From assembly GCA_002340985.1 (NCBI GenBank), contig DDNC01000025.1, positions 17,514 through 49,177 of the forward strand: a DNA stretch of 31,664 bases. Reading direction: 5' to 3'. Below, piece by piece: positions 1 through 7,688 of the stretch (the stretch's first letter is position 1; each line of letters begins with the position of its first letter). Origin of the DNA: Firmicutes bacterium UBA2530. GTDB lineage: Bacteria; Bacillota; Clostridia; Tissierellales; Sedimentibacteraceae. Both the position numbers and the translations under genes were made by a program. The notes below the pieces were generated by a model. It was given only the letters and a program-made list of their open reading frames with translations. It searched no databases and had not been told where the DNA came from.

Positions 1-1
1 G

Positions 2-517
2 TACAATGGCAGCGGTATTGCCGCAGGCGTCGGAGGCGGCGTTGTATTCGTTCAGGCGGCTGCAAGTACAGTTCTTGGCGGATTAGGTAATATATTCATT
101 GCAGTTATGTTGTTATTATTCTCTTTCACATGCTTAATCAGCTATTACTATGAAGCAGAAACAGCAGCTCTGTACTTATTCCAAAAACCGGAACAACAAA
201 AAATTCGTAAAATGATAACAAAAGCTATGCAATTTGGTATGCCTGCATTAGTATTCTTATGGGGTATCATTGAATCCGGTACAGCTTGGAATCTTTCAGA
301 CCTTGCTCTTGGTACTACTACATGGGTTAATATGTTAGTCGTTATCTTGTTATTCCCCAAATGTATAGCTTTGTACAAAGACTATGTTGAGCAAATGAAA
401 GCAGGCGTGGATCCTTATTATGATCCTGACAAACTTTCATGGAAAGGCGTTGATGTGGAACTTTGGAAAGAAATCAATGCTAAAAGAATCAATGCTAAAG
501 AAACCAGCGCCAAATAA
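2..517 (+). CDS. Sodium:alanine/amino-acid symporter (AGCS family), C-terminal part
   Basis: The reading frame is open from the first bases of the window, so the gene is cut at its 5' side; about 171 C-terminal residues are present. The visible part has a Gly/Ala-rich stretch, a hydrophobic helix (VMLLLFSFTCLISYYYEAET) and further membrane segments. The pattern 'FxFTxxxSYYYEAE...' followed by 'AWNLSDLALGTTTW' is characteristic of the end of AGCS (AlsT/DagA-type) carriers, which import alanine or glycine with Na+ at the cytoplasmic membrane. The tail is charged and cytoplasmic. A terminator follows. Substrate cannot be told from this fragment. Confidence 0.8.
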   Translation, partial: YNGSGIAAGVGGGVVFVQAAASTVLGGLGNIFIAVMLLLFSFTCLISYYYEAETAALYLFQKPEQQKIRKMITKAMQFGMPALVFLWGIIESGTAWNLSDLALGTTTWVNMLVVILLFPKCIALYKDYVEQMKAGVDPYYDPDKLSWKGVDVELWKEINAKRINAKETSAK

Positions 518-552
518 TTGTTTTAAAAATATGGACTATTCAATATCTATAA

Positions 553-587
553 AAAACCACCATCCAGAAAATTTGGTTGGTGGTTTT
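553..587 (+). terminator. Intrinsic terminator of the AGCS gene
   Basis: AAAACCACCA (553-562) pairs with TGGTGGTTTT (578-587). The stem continues after one T-T mismatch with CCA/TGG around a 7-nt loop. The U-tract is short (TTTT, then GC), but the position 35 nt after the stop codon fits. Confidence 0.7.
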
Positions 588-591
588 GCTT

Positions 592-655
592 GCATAACCC
601 TACTTCAGAGCGTTTTTTCTGAAAAGCAGCGGTAGGCAGCCGCAACGCGTTCCCA
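592..655. repeat. Structured intergenic repeat, copy A (diverged)
   Basis: This stretch aligns over its whole length with the two identical copies at 18019-18091 and 18137-18209. Shared blocks are 'ATAACCCTA', 'TTCAGAG', 'TTTTTTCTGAAAA', 'AGCGGTAGG', 'CCGCAAC' and 'CGTTCCCA'. Like those copies it can form a U-rich-loop hairpin (TTCAG/CTGAA) followed by a GCGG/CCGC hairpin. It lies just after a terminator in a gene-free stretch. The identity of the element is unknown. Confidence 0.7.
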
Positions 656-739
656 TTAATCAGGCATAAGCTTTCGGCATCAAATATACATATAGCAAAG
701 CGGATGTTTAAAAAAGTTTATTAATTATTTAATATATGA

Positions 740-745
740 TATAAT
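740..745 (+). promoter_or_regulatory. Possible -10 box for the sigma-54-dependent regulator gene
   Basis: TATAAT at 740-745, 37 nt before the chosen start codon, within an AT-rich tract. No good -35 box is seen 16-18 nt upstream (TTTATT at best). Confidence 0.35.
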
Positions 746-781
746 ACATATGTATGTAAAAAATTAATGGCGGGTGATTAT

Positions 782-2188
782 ATGGATTATAAAAATATTT
801 TAAAGCTAATATCTGAAAATATCTCCAGCGGATTATTTATTGTGAATAAAGAAGGGATTGTCGTTTTTTATAATCAGTCGGCAAATGACTTGGCGGGACT
901 CAATGTGGAAAACGCCATAGGAAAGCATATGCTGGAGATATTCCCCAAGCTTACAGAAGAGACAAGTACAATAATGAGGGCATTAACCACCGGTGAGGTC
1001 ATAAAGAACTATGTTCAGAATTATTATAACTATCAGATGAAGCTTGTAACCATTTTATCAAATACCGTGCCATTTTATGAAAACGGAGAAATTGCAGGGG
1101 CGATTGAAATATTTTCAGATGTTGACCAATATAAAAATCAAAATAAATATAATAAAAAACAGGAATGTAATATTATAGACAGAGCTTACTATACAATTGA
1201 TGATATTGTGGGTGTAAGCCAGTTTGTAAATGATATAAAGCTAAAAATAAAAAAAATAGCAGACAGCAAGTCACCTGTGTTGGTTTACGGAGAAACAGGA
1301 ACAGGAAAAGAGCTGATTGTACAAAGCATTCACAATTTAAGCAAAAGACGCGATAACCCATTTATAGCGCAAAACTGTGCGGCTATTCCCGCAACACTGC
1401 TGGAAAGCATGCTGTTTGGTACTGCATTGGGAAGTTTTACGGGTGCCAAGGATTCCAAAGGGCTTATAGAGGCGGCTGATGGAGGTACGCTATTTCTGGA
1501 CGAAATAAATTCAATGGATATAATGCTTCAGGCAAAGCTTCTGAGAGTTCTTCAAGAAGGTCATGTGAGAAGAATTGGTGAAAATAAAACTCGTTTCGTG
1601 GATGTGAGGATTATAACCGCATTGAATCAGAATCCGTACAAAGCCATAGAAGAAGGCAGATTGCGAAATGATTTATATTACAGGTTAAATGTAATAAACT
1701 TCAGTATTTTGCCTCTCAGAGAGAGAAGTGAAGATTTGGAAGTGCTTTCATATTATTTTTTAAATGAATTCAACAGGGTCTTAAATAAAAATATAAAGGG
1801 TTTTACTGATGATGTGATTGAGTTTTTCCGCAGCTATAGCTGGCCGGGAAATATAAGAGAACTGAGACATTCCATTGAGCATGCCGTAAATATGACCGAG
1901 AAAGGTGTTATAGCAATAGAAGATTTACCGAAATATATTGATATAAATCATAAAGATGCGGATGAAATTCGGGAAAACAGCGGAGGAGAGAAAAACGCAA
2001 TAATCATTAATGCACCTCTCAATGAAATGATGAATGAATATGAGCGTAAAATAATAAGTGAATCATTGAAGAAAAATGACTACAATGTCTTGAAGACGTC
2101 AAAAGGATTGGATATTCCAAGACAAACTCTGTATTATAAGATGGAAAAGCTGGGAATAAGGGTTGATAAAAGAGTGGAACAAGCTTAA
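782..2188 (+). CDS. PAS-domain sigma-54 interaction transcriptional activator (RocR-like)
   Basis: An enhancer-binding activator that would use ATP to open sigma-54 RNA polymerase promoters. Order: PAS sensor (about residues 5-120), AAA+ domain with Walker A GETGTGKE and Walker B GGTLFLDEI, then a C-terminal Fis-type helix-turn-helix (NVLKTSKGLDIPRQTLYYKM). The sigma-54 contact loop reads GSFTGA instead of the usual GAFTGA; RocR-type regulators also vary at this position. I chose the ATG at 782 because GGGTGATT precedes it at good spacing; an in-frame ATG at 767 has no ribosome binding site. No response-regulator receiver domain is present, so the PAS domain probably senses a small ligand. 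The neighbouring AGCS amino-acid transporter gene is a plausible target, but no sigma-54 promoter is visible here. Confidence 0.9.
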   Translation: MDYKNILKLISENISSGLFIVNKEGIVVFYNQSANDLAGLNVENAIGKHMLEIFPKLTEETSTIMRALTTGEVIKNYVQNYYNYQMKLVTILSNTVPFYENGEIAGAIEIFSDVDQYKNQNKYNKKQECNIIDRAYYTIDDIVGVSQFVNDIKLKIKKIADSKSPVLVYGETGTGKELIVQSIHNLSKRRDNPFIAQNCAAIPATLLESMLFGTALGSFTGAKDSKGLIEAADGGTLFLDEINSMDIMLQAKLLRVLQEGHVRRIGENKTRFVDVRIITALNQNPYKAIEEGRLRNDLYYRLNVINFSILPLRERSEDLEVLSYYFLNEFNRVLNKNIKGFTDDVIEFFRSYSWPGNIRELRHSIEHAVNMTEKGVIAIEDLPKYIDINHKDADEIRENSGGEKNAIIINAPLNEMMNEYERKIISESLKKNDYNVLKTSKGLDIPRQTLYYKMEKLGIRVDKRVEQA

Positions 2189-2231
2189 AAGTTAAGAATT
2201 TGTAACAAATCAAAAAAAGCGAAAAAAACAC

Positions 2232-2263
2232 TTGATTTATAGAAAAAGATAGTATATTATAAT
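2232..2263 (+). promoter_or_regulatory. Putative promoter of the S10 operon
   Basis: TTGATT at 2232-2237 with TATATT at 2253-2258 (15-nt spacer) or TATAAT at 2258-2263 (20-nt spacer). Neither spacing is ideal, but this is the only promoter-like pair before the structured leader and the long ribosomal cluster. Confidence 0.5.
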
Positions 2264-2269
2264 AAAGCT

Positions 2270-2454
2270 TGCCACATGCGATGACGTGGAAGGTTGCTGA
2301 TTTTACTTAAAAAATCAGGGAATTTCTGCAGAGTATGTCCTGTCAGGAAACAGGGCGACCGGTATTGTTAAAAACTAAAAACAAGAAACACCCGGCAGGG
2401 TGTATCGAGCAATTCCGAGTTGTATGGATGACATACGAAGAAGGAGGTAAAAAA
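2270..2454 (+). promoter_or_regulatory. Structured 5' leader of the S10 operon (candidate ribosomal-protein leader RNA)
   Basis: About 185 nt of untranslated leader with at least four clear hairpins in a row: CTGATTTT/AAAATCAG (2297-2304 with 2311-2318), GTCCTGT/ACAGGGC (2337-2343 with 2350-2356, one G-U), ACACCC/GGGTGT with GGCA tetraloop (2388-2403), and GTATG/CATAC (2422-2436) just before the GGAGG of rpsJ. There is no U-tract terminator, so control would be translational or by a factor. S10 leaders bound by a ribosomal protein of the operon are known, and an S10-Clostridia leader class has been described; whether this one belongs to it was not tested. Confidence 0.55.
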
Positions 2455-2766
2455 ATGGCAAACGCACAGAAAATAAGAATTAGGTTGAAAGCTTATGATC
2501 ATCAATTAATTGATCAATCTGCACAGAAAATCGTGGAAACAGCTAAAAGCACAGGCGCAACCGTAGCGGGACCGATTCCGCTGCCAACAGAAAAACAGGT
2601 TGTAACAATACTTAGAGCAGTTCACAAGTACAAAGATTCCAGAGAGCAGTTTGAACAAAGAACTCACAAAAGATTGATTGACATAACCAATCCTACTCCT
2701 AAGACTGTAGATTCGCTGATGAAGCTGAATTTGCCGGCTGGTGTAGATATTGAAATTAAACTGTAA
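2455..2766 (+). CDS. rpsJ: 30S ribosomal protein S10
   Basis: The 103-aa product begins MANAQKIRIRLKAYDHQLID and contains GPIPLPTEKQ and RTHKRLIDI, both S10 hallmarks. S10 sits in the 30S head and also acts as NusE in transcription antitermination. The frame stays open upstream to 2335, but the start at 2455 has the family N-terminus and AGGAGG 8 nt before it. First gene of the supercluster, behind a structured leader. Confidence 0.97.
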   Translation: MANAQKIRIRLKAYDHQLIDQSAQKIVETAKSTGATVAGPIPLPTEKQVVTILRAVHKYKDSREQFEQRTHKRLIDITNPTPKTVDSLMKLNLPAGVDIEIKL

Positions 2767-2851
2767 AGCAAGTAGAGAAAAAATATATGATGCACTCTGC
2801 TTAGAATGATTACCATACGGTAATCCGCTGTAAGAAAATAGGAGGTGTAAA

Positions 2852-3484
2852 ATGAAAGCAATTCTTGGTAAAAAAGTCGGAATGACTCAAGTTTTCACAG
2901 AAGAAGGAGACGTTGTTCCGGTAACTGTTGTTGAATCAGGCGATATGTTCGTGGTTCAGAAGAAAACAGTTGAAAAAGACGGTTATGATGCAATTCAGGT
3001 TGGCTTTGGAGACATCAAATTAAAAAATGTCGTTAAACCTAAAAAGGGTCATTTTGATAAAGCAAAGGTGGAACCAAAAAGATTCTTAAGAGAATTCAGA
3101 GTAACTAACATTGATGACTATGAAGTTGGTCAGAAAATAGGCGTTGACATATTCCAGGTGGGAGACAAAGTTGACGTTGTAGGAATTTCCAAAGGTAAGG
3201 GATTCCAGGGTTCAATCAAAAGACACGGTCATCATACAGGTGATGCAAGCCACGGTTCAAAATTCCATAGATTAAGAGGTTCTTTGGGAGCTTCTGCAGG
3301 CGTTGGAAGAGTAGTTAAGGGCACAAAAGCTCACGGACATATGGGTAATGAAAAAGTAACAGTATTAAACCTTGAAGTAATTAAAGTTGATGCGGACAAG
3401 AATGCAATACTTGTAAAAGGTGCAATACCGGGACCTAAAAAAGGTTTAGTAAAAATCAGAGAAGCAGTTAAAAACTATAAGTAA
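2852..3484 (+). CDS. rplC: 50S ribosomal protein L3
   Basis: The 210-aa product starts MKAILGKKVGMTQVF, the canonical L3 N-terminus. The central loop (SKGKGFQGSIKRHG ... GASAGVGRVVKG) is the long extension that reaches the peptidyl-transferase area. AGGAGG precedes the ATG. The 85-nt gap after rpsJ is one of the longer ones in the cluster but holds no clear terminator. Confidence 0.97.
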   Translation: MKAILGKKVGMTQVFTEEGDVVPVTVVESGDMFVVQKKTVEKDGYDAIQVGFGDIKLKNVVKPKKGHFDKAKVEPKRFLREFRVTNIDDYEVGQKIGVDIFQVGDKVDVVGISKGKGFQGSIKRHGHHTGDASHGSKFHRLRGSLGASAGVGRVVKGTKAHGHMGNEKVTVLNLEVIKVDADKNAILVKGAIPGPKKGLVKIREAVKNYK

Positions 3485-3510
3485 TAATTGCATGGAAAGG
3501 AGGATTAAAG

Positions 3511-4134
3511 ATGCCAAAAGTAGCTCTTTATGATATAACAGGCAGCCAGGTAGGAGATATCGAATTAAGCGATTCCATATTTGGTGTAGAAGTAAACACT
3601 CATGTAATGTATGAAGCTGTAAAAAATTATTTGGCTAATCAGAGACAAGGAACTCAGTCGGCAAAGACGAGAGCTGATGTTAGAGGCGGCGGAAGAAAGC
3701 CTTGGAGACAAAAAGGAACAGGCCGTGCAAGACAAGGTAGCATCAGGGCACCGCAATGGAAAGGCGGCGGAGTTGTATTTGCTCCAAAACCGAGAGATTA
3801 CAGCTACGCAATTCCTAAGAAAGTTAAAAGATTGGCTCTTAAATCGGCGTTAAGTTCAAAAGTACAGGATCAGGAAATAATCGTTGTAGATAAATTAGTG
3901 CTTGAACAGCCAAAGACAAAAGAAATGGTTAAGGTATTGAAAAATCTTAACTCAGGTAAAAAGACATTGGTAGTTATTCCGGAAAGAGATGAGGCTGTAA
4001 TAAGAGCAGCAGCTAACATTCCGGGTGTGAAAACAGCATATGTCAACACAATTAATGTTTATGACATATTAAACTGCGATTCTTTCTTAATAACAAGAGA
4101 GGCAGTTAATAAAGTGGAGGAGGTGTACGCATAA
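3511..4134 (+). CDS. rplD: 50S ribosomal protein L4
   Basis: The 207-aa product carries the conserved exit-tunnel loop (TRADVRGGGRKPWRQKGTGR followed by ARQGS). L4 lines the nascent-chain tunnel and in some bacteria represses the S10 operon, so it is a candidate ligand for the leader upstream of rpsJ; that link is inference. AGGAGG precedes the ATG. The last base of its stop codon is the first base of rplW (TAATG). Confidence 0.97.
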   Translation: MPKVALYDITGSQVGDIELSDSIFGVEVNTHVMYEAVKNYLANQRQGTQSAKTRADVRGGGRKPWRQKGTGRARQGSIRAPQWKGGGVVFAPKPRDYSYAIPKKVKRLALKSALSSKVQDQEIIVVDKLVLEQPKTKEMVKVLKNLNSGKKTLVVIPERDEAVIRAAANIPGVKTAYVNTINVYDILNCDSFLITREAVNKVEEVYA

Positions 4135-4424
4135 TGCGCGATCCACACGATATAATAAAGAAACCTATAGTGACAGAAGCAAGTATGGATGCTATGGCAG
4201 ACAAGAAATACACTTTTGTTGTTGATAAGAGATCAAATAAAACAGAAATAAAAAACGCAGTGGAAAAAATATTCGGAGTTAAAGTAGCAAGTGTGAACAC
4301 TATGAACATGCTTGGAAAGAAAAAGAGAATGGGCCAAAGTGTCGGCAAGAGACCGGATTGGAAAAAAGCCATTGTTACTTTGGCAGAAGACAGCAAAACA
4401 ATTGAGTTCTTCGAAGGAATATAA
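4134..4424 (+). CDS. rplW: 50S ribosomal protein L23
   Basis: The 96-aa product has the L23 signature KPIVTEASM, KYTFVVDKRSNKTEIKNAVEKIFGVKV and VNTMNMLGKKKR. L23 sits at the tunnel exit and is the docking site for trigger factor and SRP. It overlaps rplD by one base; GGAGGAGGTG at the end of rplD serves as its ribosome binding site, so the two are probably translationally coupled. Confidence 0.97.
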   Translation: MRDPHDIIKKPIVTEASMDAMADKKYTFVVDKRSNKTEIKNAVEKIFGVKVASVNTMNMLGKKKRMGQSVGKRPDWKKAIVTLAEDSKTIEFFEGI

Positions 4425-4448
4425 ATTAGAAAAAAGGAGGAAAATCTC

Positions 4449-5282
4449 ATGGGTATCAGAAAGTACAGACCAACCTCTCCGGCGTTGAGACAAATGACAG
4501 TTTCAACATTTGAAGAAATTACAACTAATGAACCAGAGAAATCTCTTTTAGCTCCATTAAAAAGCAAAGCCGGAAGAAACTCATACGGCAGGATTACTGT
4601 TCGTCACCAGGGCGGTGGAGAAAAGAGAAAATACAGAATTATAGATTTTAAAAGAAATAAAGACGGAGTTCCCGGTCGCGTTGCCACAATTGAATATGAT
4701 CCGAACAGAAGCGCAAATATAGCACTTATCAATTATGTTGACGGAGAAAAAAGATATATTATCGCTCCTCACAAATTGCATGTTGGAGATATGATTGAAT
4801 CAGGACCTGAGGCAGATATCAAAATCGGAAATGCTCTTCCGGTAAGAAACATTCCCGTAGGTACAATGATTCACAATATAGAGTTAAAACCAGGCAAGGG
4901 TGCGCAGATGGTGCGTTCCGCAGGAAACTCAGCTCAGCTTATGGCTAAGGAAGGAAAATACGCACAGGTAAGACTTCCAAGCGGTGAAGTAAGAATGATA
5001 AGCATGGACTGCAGAGCTACAATCGGCCAGGTAGGAAATTTAGACCACGAGAATATCACAATCGGTAAAGCAGGAAGAAAGAGACATATGGGAATCAGAC
5101 CTACAGTAAGAGGTTCCGTAATGAACCCTAACGACCACCCTCACGGCGGTGGAGAAGGTAGAGCTCCTATAGGTAGATCAGGACCTGTTACTCCTTGGGG
5201 TAAACCGGCACTGGGATTGAAAACTCGTAAGAAAAACAAGAAATCTGACAAGATGATTGTTAAGAGAAGAAACACAAAATAG
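4449..5282 (+). CDS. rplB: 50S ribosomal protein L2
   Basis: The 277-aa product is of normal length. It contains GRITVRHQGGGEKRKYRIIDF and, near the C-terminus, VRGSVMNPNDHPHGGGEGR with the conserved His residues near the peptidyl-transferase centre. L2 is needed for subunit joining and peptidyl transfer. AAGGAGG stands before the ATG. Confidence 0.98.
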   Translation: MGIRKYRPTSPALRQMTVSTFEEITTNEPEKSLLAPLKSKAGRNSYGRITVRHQGGGEKRKYRIIDFKRNKDGVPGRVATIEYDPNRSANIALINYVDGEKRYIIAPHKLHVGDMIESGPEADIKIGNALPVRNIPVGTMIHNIELKPGKGAQMVRSAGNSAQLMAKEGKYAQVRLPSGEVRMISMDCRATIGQVGNLDHENITIGKAGRKRHMGIRPTVRGSVMNPNDHPHGGGEGRAPIGRSGPVTPWGKPALGLKTRKKNKKSDKMIVKRRNTK

Positions 5283-5312
5283 TATCAGGTTAGTGAAAGG
5301 AGGAAATAGTGA

Positions 5313-5594
5313 ATGGGTAGATCATTGAAAAAAGGGCCTTATTGTGAACCGAGTCTTATGAAAAAGATTGTGGAAATGAATGAAGCCAACAACAAGAAAG
5401 TGTTGAAAACTTGGTCCAGAAGATCAACAATATTCCCCGAAATGGTAGGCCATACATTAGCTATACATGATGGCAGAAAGCACGTTCCTGTATATATAAC
5501 TGAAGATATGGTTGGACACAAACTCGGTGAATTCGCTCCGACAAGGACTTACAGAGGGCATGATAAGACTGATAAATCTTCAAGAGTTAAATAA
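5313..5594 (+). CDS. rpsS: 30S ribosomal protein S19
   Basis: The 93-aa product starts MGRSLKKGPYC and contains WSRRSTIFPEMVGHTLAIHDGRKH, conserved in S19 of the 30S head. The KLGEFAPTRTYRGH tail is also typical. AGGAGG is 10 nt before the ATG. Confidence 0.97.
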   Translation: MGRSLKKGPYCEPSLMKKIVEMNEANNKKVLKTWSRRSTIFPEMVGHTLAIHDGRKHVPVYITEDMVGHKLGEFAPTRTYRGHDKTDKSSRVK

Positions 5595-5620
5595 GATAAA
5601 CAGGAAGGAGGCAAGCTTAA

Positions 5621-5956
5621 ATGGAAGCAAGAGCAGTTGCTAAATATATAAGAGTATCACCAAGAAAAATGAAATTCGTGTGTGATATGGTAAGAGGAAA
5701 GCAAGTTGACGAAGCTTTGGCAATCCTGAAATTTTACCCGAGCAAGGGAGCTAAGATTTTGGAGAAGGTAGTTAAATCAGCTACAGCTAACGCTGAAAAC
5801 AACTTTGATATGGATAGAGATAAACTATATGTTTCCGAAGTTTACGCTAATCAGGGACCAACTCTGAAGAGATGGAGACCGAGAGCAAAAGGCAGTGCGT
5901 ATAAAATACTGAAAAGAAGCAGTCACGTTGGTGCTGCAGTAAAAGAAAGAGAATAG
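5621..5956 (+). CDS. rplV: 50S ribosomal protein L22
   Basis: The 111-aa product begins MEARAVAKYIRVSPRKMKFV, the usual L22 start, and has the tunnel-lining beta hairpin near residues 80-100 (GPTLKRWRPRAKGSAYKI), the site of macrolide-resistance changes in other species. It follows rpsS with AAGGAGG in the short gap. Confidence 0.97.
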   Translation: MEARAVAKYIRVSPRKMKFVCDMVRGKQVDEALAILKFYPSKGAKILEKVVKSATANAENNFDMDRDKLYVSEVYANQGPTLKRWRPRAKGSAYKILKRSSHVGAAVKERE

Positions 5957-5976
5957 TACGGTAAAGGAGGTAAAAC

Positions 5977-6717
5977 ATGGGTCAGAAGGTAAATCCTCAT
6001 GGACTAAGAGTTGGTATAATCAATGATTGGGACTCAAAATGGTATGCTGACAAAAAAACTTTCGGCGAAAATTTAACCGAAGACTACAGGATTCGTGAGT
6101 TCATAAAAGAAAGTCTGAATCAGGCAGGCATTGCAAAAATTGAAATCGAAAGATTTGCCAGCAGAATAAAAGTAAGTGTATTTACAGCAAAACCAGGTAT
6201 GATTATCGGTAAGGGCGGTACAGGCGTTGACAGCTTGAAAGCAAGCATCGAGAAAATAACCGGAAAAACTGTTATAGTAAATGTTGAAGAAATAAAGGTT
6301 CCTGAGTTAAATGCTCAGTTAGTTGCAGAAAATATAGCAAGCCAGATTGAAAAGCGTATTTCTTTCAGAAGAGCTATGAAGCAGGCTATGCAAAGATCAA
6401 TGAAGTTAGGTGCTAAGGGTATCAAAACAAGCGTATCAGGCAGAGTTAACGGTGCAGATATGGCAAGAACAGAAGGATATTCAGAGGGCAAGATTCCTCT
6501 TCAAACTTTAAGAGCTGACATAAGTTACGGATTTGCAGAAGCAAACACAACATTCGGAAAAATCGGTGTTAAGGTTTGGATATGCAGAGGAGAAGTTCTG
6601 AGAAAACCGGGTTCATTGCTATCAGACAATCAAGAGCCGACAAAAGCACTTAATGACAGTAGGGACAATAAGAAAAAAAGAAGACCTAACAACAATTTTA
6701 AAAGAGATAAAAAGTAA
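5977..6717 (+). CDS. rpsC: 30S ribosomal protein S3
   Basis: The 246-aa product starts MGQKVNPHGLRVGIINDWDS and carries the KH-domain loop MIIGKGGTGVD, part of the mRNA entry helicase of the 30S. The C-terminus after IGVKVWICRGEVL runs on as a Lys/Arg/Asn-rich tail (KKKRRPNNNFKRDKK). The protein is therefore somewhat longer than the 210-230 residues usual in the family; tail length varies between clades. AAGGAGG before the ATG. Confidence 0.97.
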   Translation: MGQKVNPHGLRVGIINDWDSKWYADKKTFGENLTEDYRIREFIKESLNQAGIAKIEIERFASRIKVSVFTAKPGMIIGKGGTGVDSLKASIEKITGKTVIVNVEEIKVPELNAQLVAENIASQIEKRISFRRAMKQAMQRSMKLGAKGIKTSVSGRVNGADMARTEGYSEGKIPLQTLRADISYGFAEANTTFGKIGVKVWICRGEVLRKPGSLLSDNQEPTKALNDSRDNKKKRRPNNNFKRDKK

Positions 6718-6744
6718 TAAGTCCTGAAGGAAGGAGGAACAATT

Positions 6745-7188
6745 ATGTTAATGCCTAAAAGAGTAAAACGCCGTAAACAACAAAGAGGCAGAATGACCGG
6801 TGTTGCAACAAGAGGTAATAATATTACTTACGGCGAATACGGACTTCAAGCATTAGAACCAGCTTGGATTACATCAAACCAAATTGAGGCTGCCAGAAGA
6901 GCTATGACAAGATCTGTTAAGAGAGGCGGTCAGATTTGGATTAAAATATTCCCAGATAAACCAGTAACAAAGAAACCAGCCGAAACTCGTATGGGTAAAG
7001 GAAAGGGATCACCTGAATACTGGGTAGCAGTAGTTAAGCCCGGCAGAGTAATGTTTGAAATGTCAGGGGTTAGTGAAGAAGTAGCCAGAGAAGCAATGAG
7101 ACTTGCCATGCATAAATTGCCTATCAAATGCAAATTTGTTACCAAAGATCAGGCATCAGAAAAGGATGGTGAAGCAAATGAAAGCTAA
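6745..7188 (+). CDS. rplP: 50S ribosomal protein L16
   Basis: The 147-aa product starts MLMPKRVKRRKQQRGRM and has IFPDKPVTKKPAETRMGKGKG, the invariant L16 segment near the A-site tRNA. I keep the first ATG, 7 nt after GGAGG and matching the family's MLMPKR start; a second ATG lies two codons later. Its last 11 bases overlap rpmC. Confidence 0.97.
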   Translation: MLMPKRVKRRKQQRGRMTGVATRGNNITYGEYGLQALEPAWITSNQIEAARRAMTRSVKRGGQIWIKIFPDKPVTKKPAETRMGKGKGSPEYWVAVVKPGRVMFEMSGVSEEVAREAMRLAMHKLPIKCKFVTKDQASEKDGEANES

Positions 7189-7381
7189 TGAATTAAGAAA
7201 TAAATCCGTTGAAGAGCTGAATAAATCAGTATCAGATTTGAAAACAGAGCTTTTCAATTTAAGATTTCAACTTGCAACCGGAGAGCTTGACAATCCGATG
7301 AGAATAAATAAAGTCAAGAAAGATATTGCCCGTGTTAAGACAGTTCTAAGAGAACGTGAATTAAACATTAACGCGCAGTAA
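7178..7381 (+). CDS. rpmC: 50S ribosomal protein L29
   Basis: The 67-aa product MKANELRNKSVEELNKSVSD is a two-helix L29, with LRFQLATGELDNPMRI, near the tunnel exit. The frame is open upstream to 7103, but the start at 7178 gives the family N-terminus. It overlaps the end of rplP by 11 bases, suggesting coupled translation; GGATGGTGA within rplP is the likely ribosome binding site. Confidence 0.95.
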   Translation: MKANELRNKSVEELNKSVSDLKTELFNLRFQLATGELDNPMRINKVKKDIARVKTVLRERELNINAQ

Positions 7382-7402
7382 TAAGAAAGGAGGATCTTTA
7401 CT

Positions 7403-7657
7403 TTGGAAAGAGGCAACAGAAAAGTAAGAATTGGAAAAGTAGTTAGTGATAAAATGGATAAAACTATCGTAGTTGCTACTGAGAAGCTTGTAGCACATCC
7501 TCTTTATAACAAGCAAATTAAAATGACTAAGAAATACAAAGCACATGATGAAGAGAACAAGTGCAAAGTTGGAGATACAGTTAAAATAATGGAAACCAGA
7601 CCATTATCAAAAGAAAAATGCTGGAGAGTTGTTGAAATATTAGAGGAAGCTAAATAG
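7403..7657 (+). CDS. rpsQ: 30S ribosomal protein S17
   Basis: The 84-aa product contains GKVVSDKMDKTIVV and VGDTVKIMETRPLSKEKCWR, the S17 OB-fold signature. It starts with TTG; AAAGGAGGATC lies just upstream, and no ATG is available before the conserved GNRKVRIGKV segment. Confidence 0.95.
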   Translation: MERGNRKVRIGKVVSDKMDKTIVVATEKLVAHPLYNKQIKMTKKYKAHDEENKCKVGDTVKIMETRPLSKEKCWRVVEILEEAK

Positions 7658-7688
7658 ACCCTAAGACAATTGAAGGGAGGTAGAAGTC

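Noticed and set aside
420..635. Open frame of 71 codons running across the AGCS gene end and terminator
   Set aside because: It overlaps the real gene in another frame, includes the terminator hairpin and repeat copy A, and has no ribosome binding site or family resemblance.
767..781. Upstream ATG as start of the sigma-54 regulator
   Set aside because: No Shine-Dalgarno before it; the GGGTGATT between 767 and 782 is itself the ribosome binding site for the ATG at 782.
2335..2454. N-terminal extension of S10 by 40 residues
   Set aside because: The stretch is the structured leader with hairpins and the ribosome binding site; the extra residues are not S10-like.
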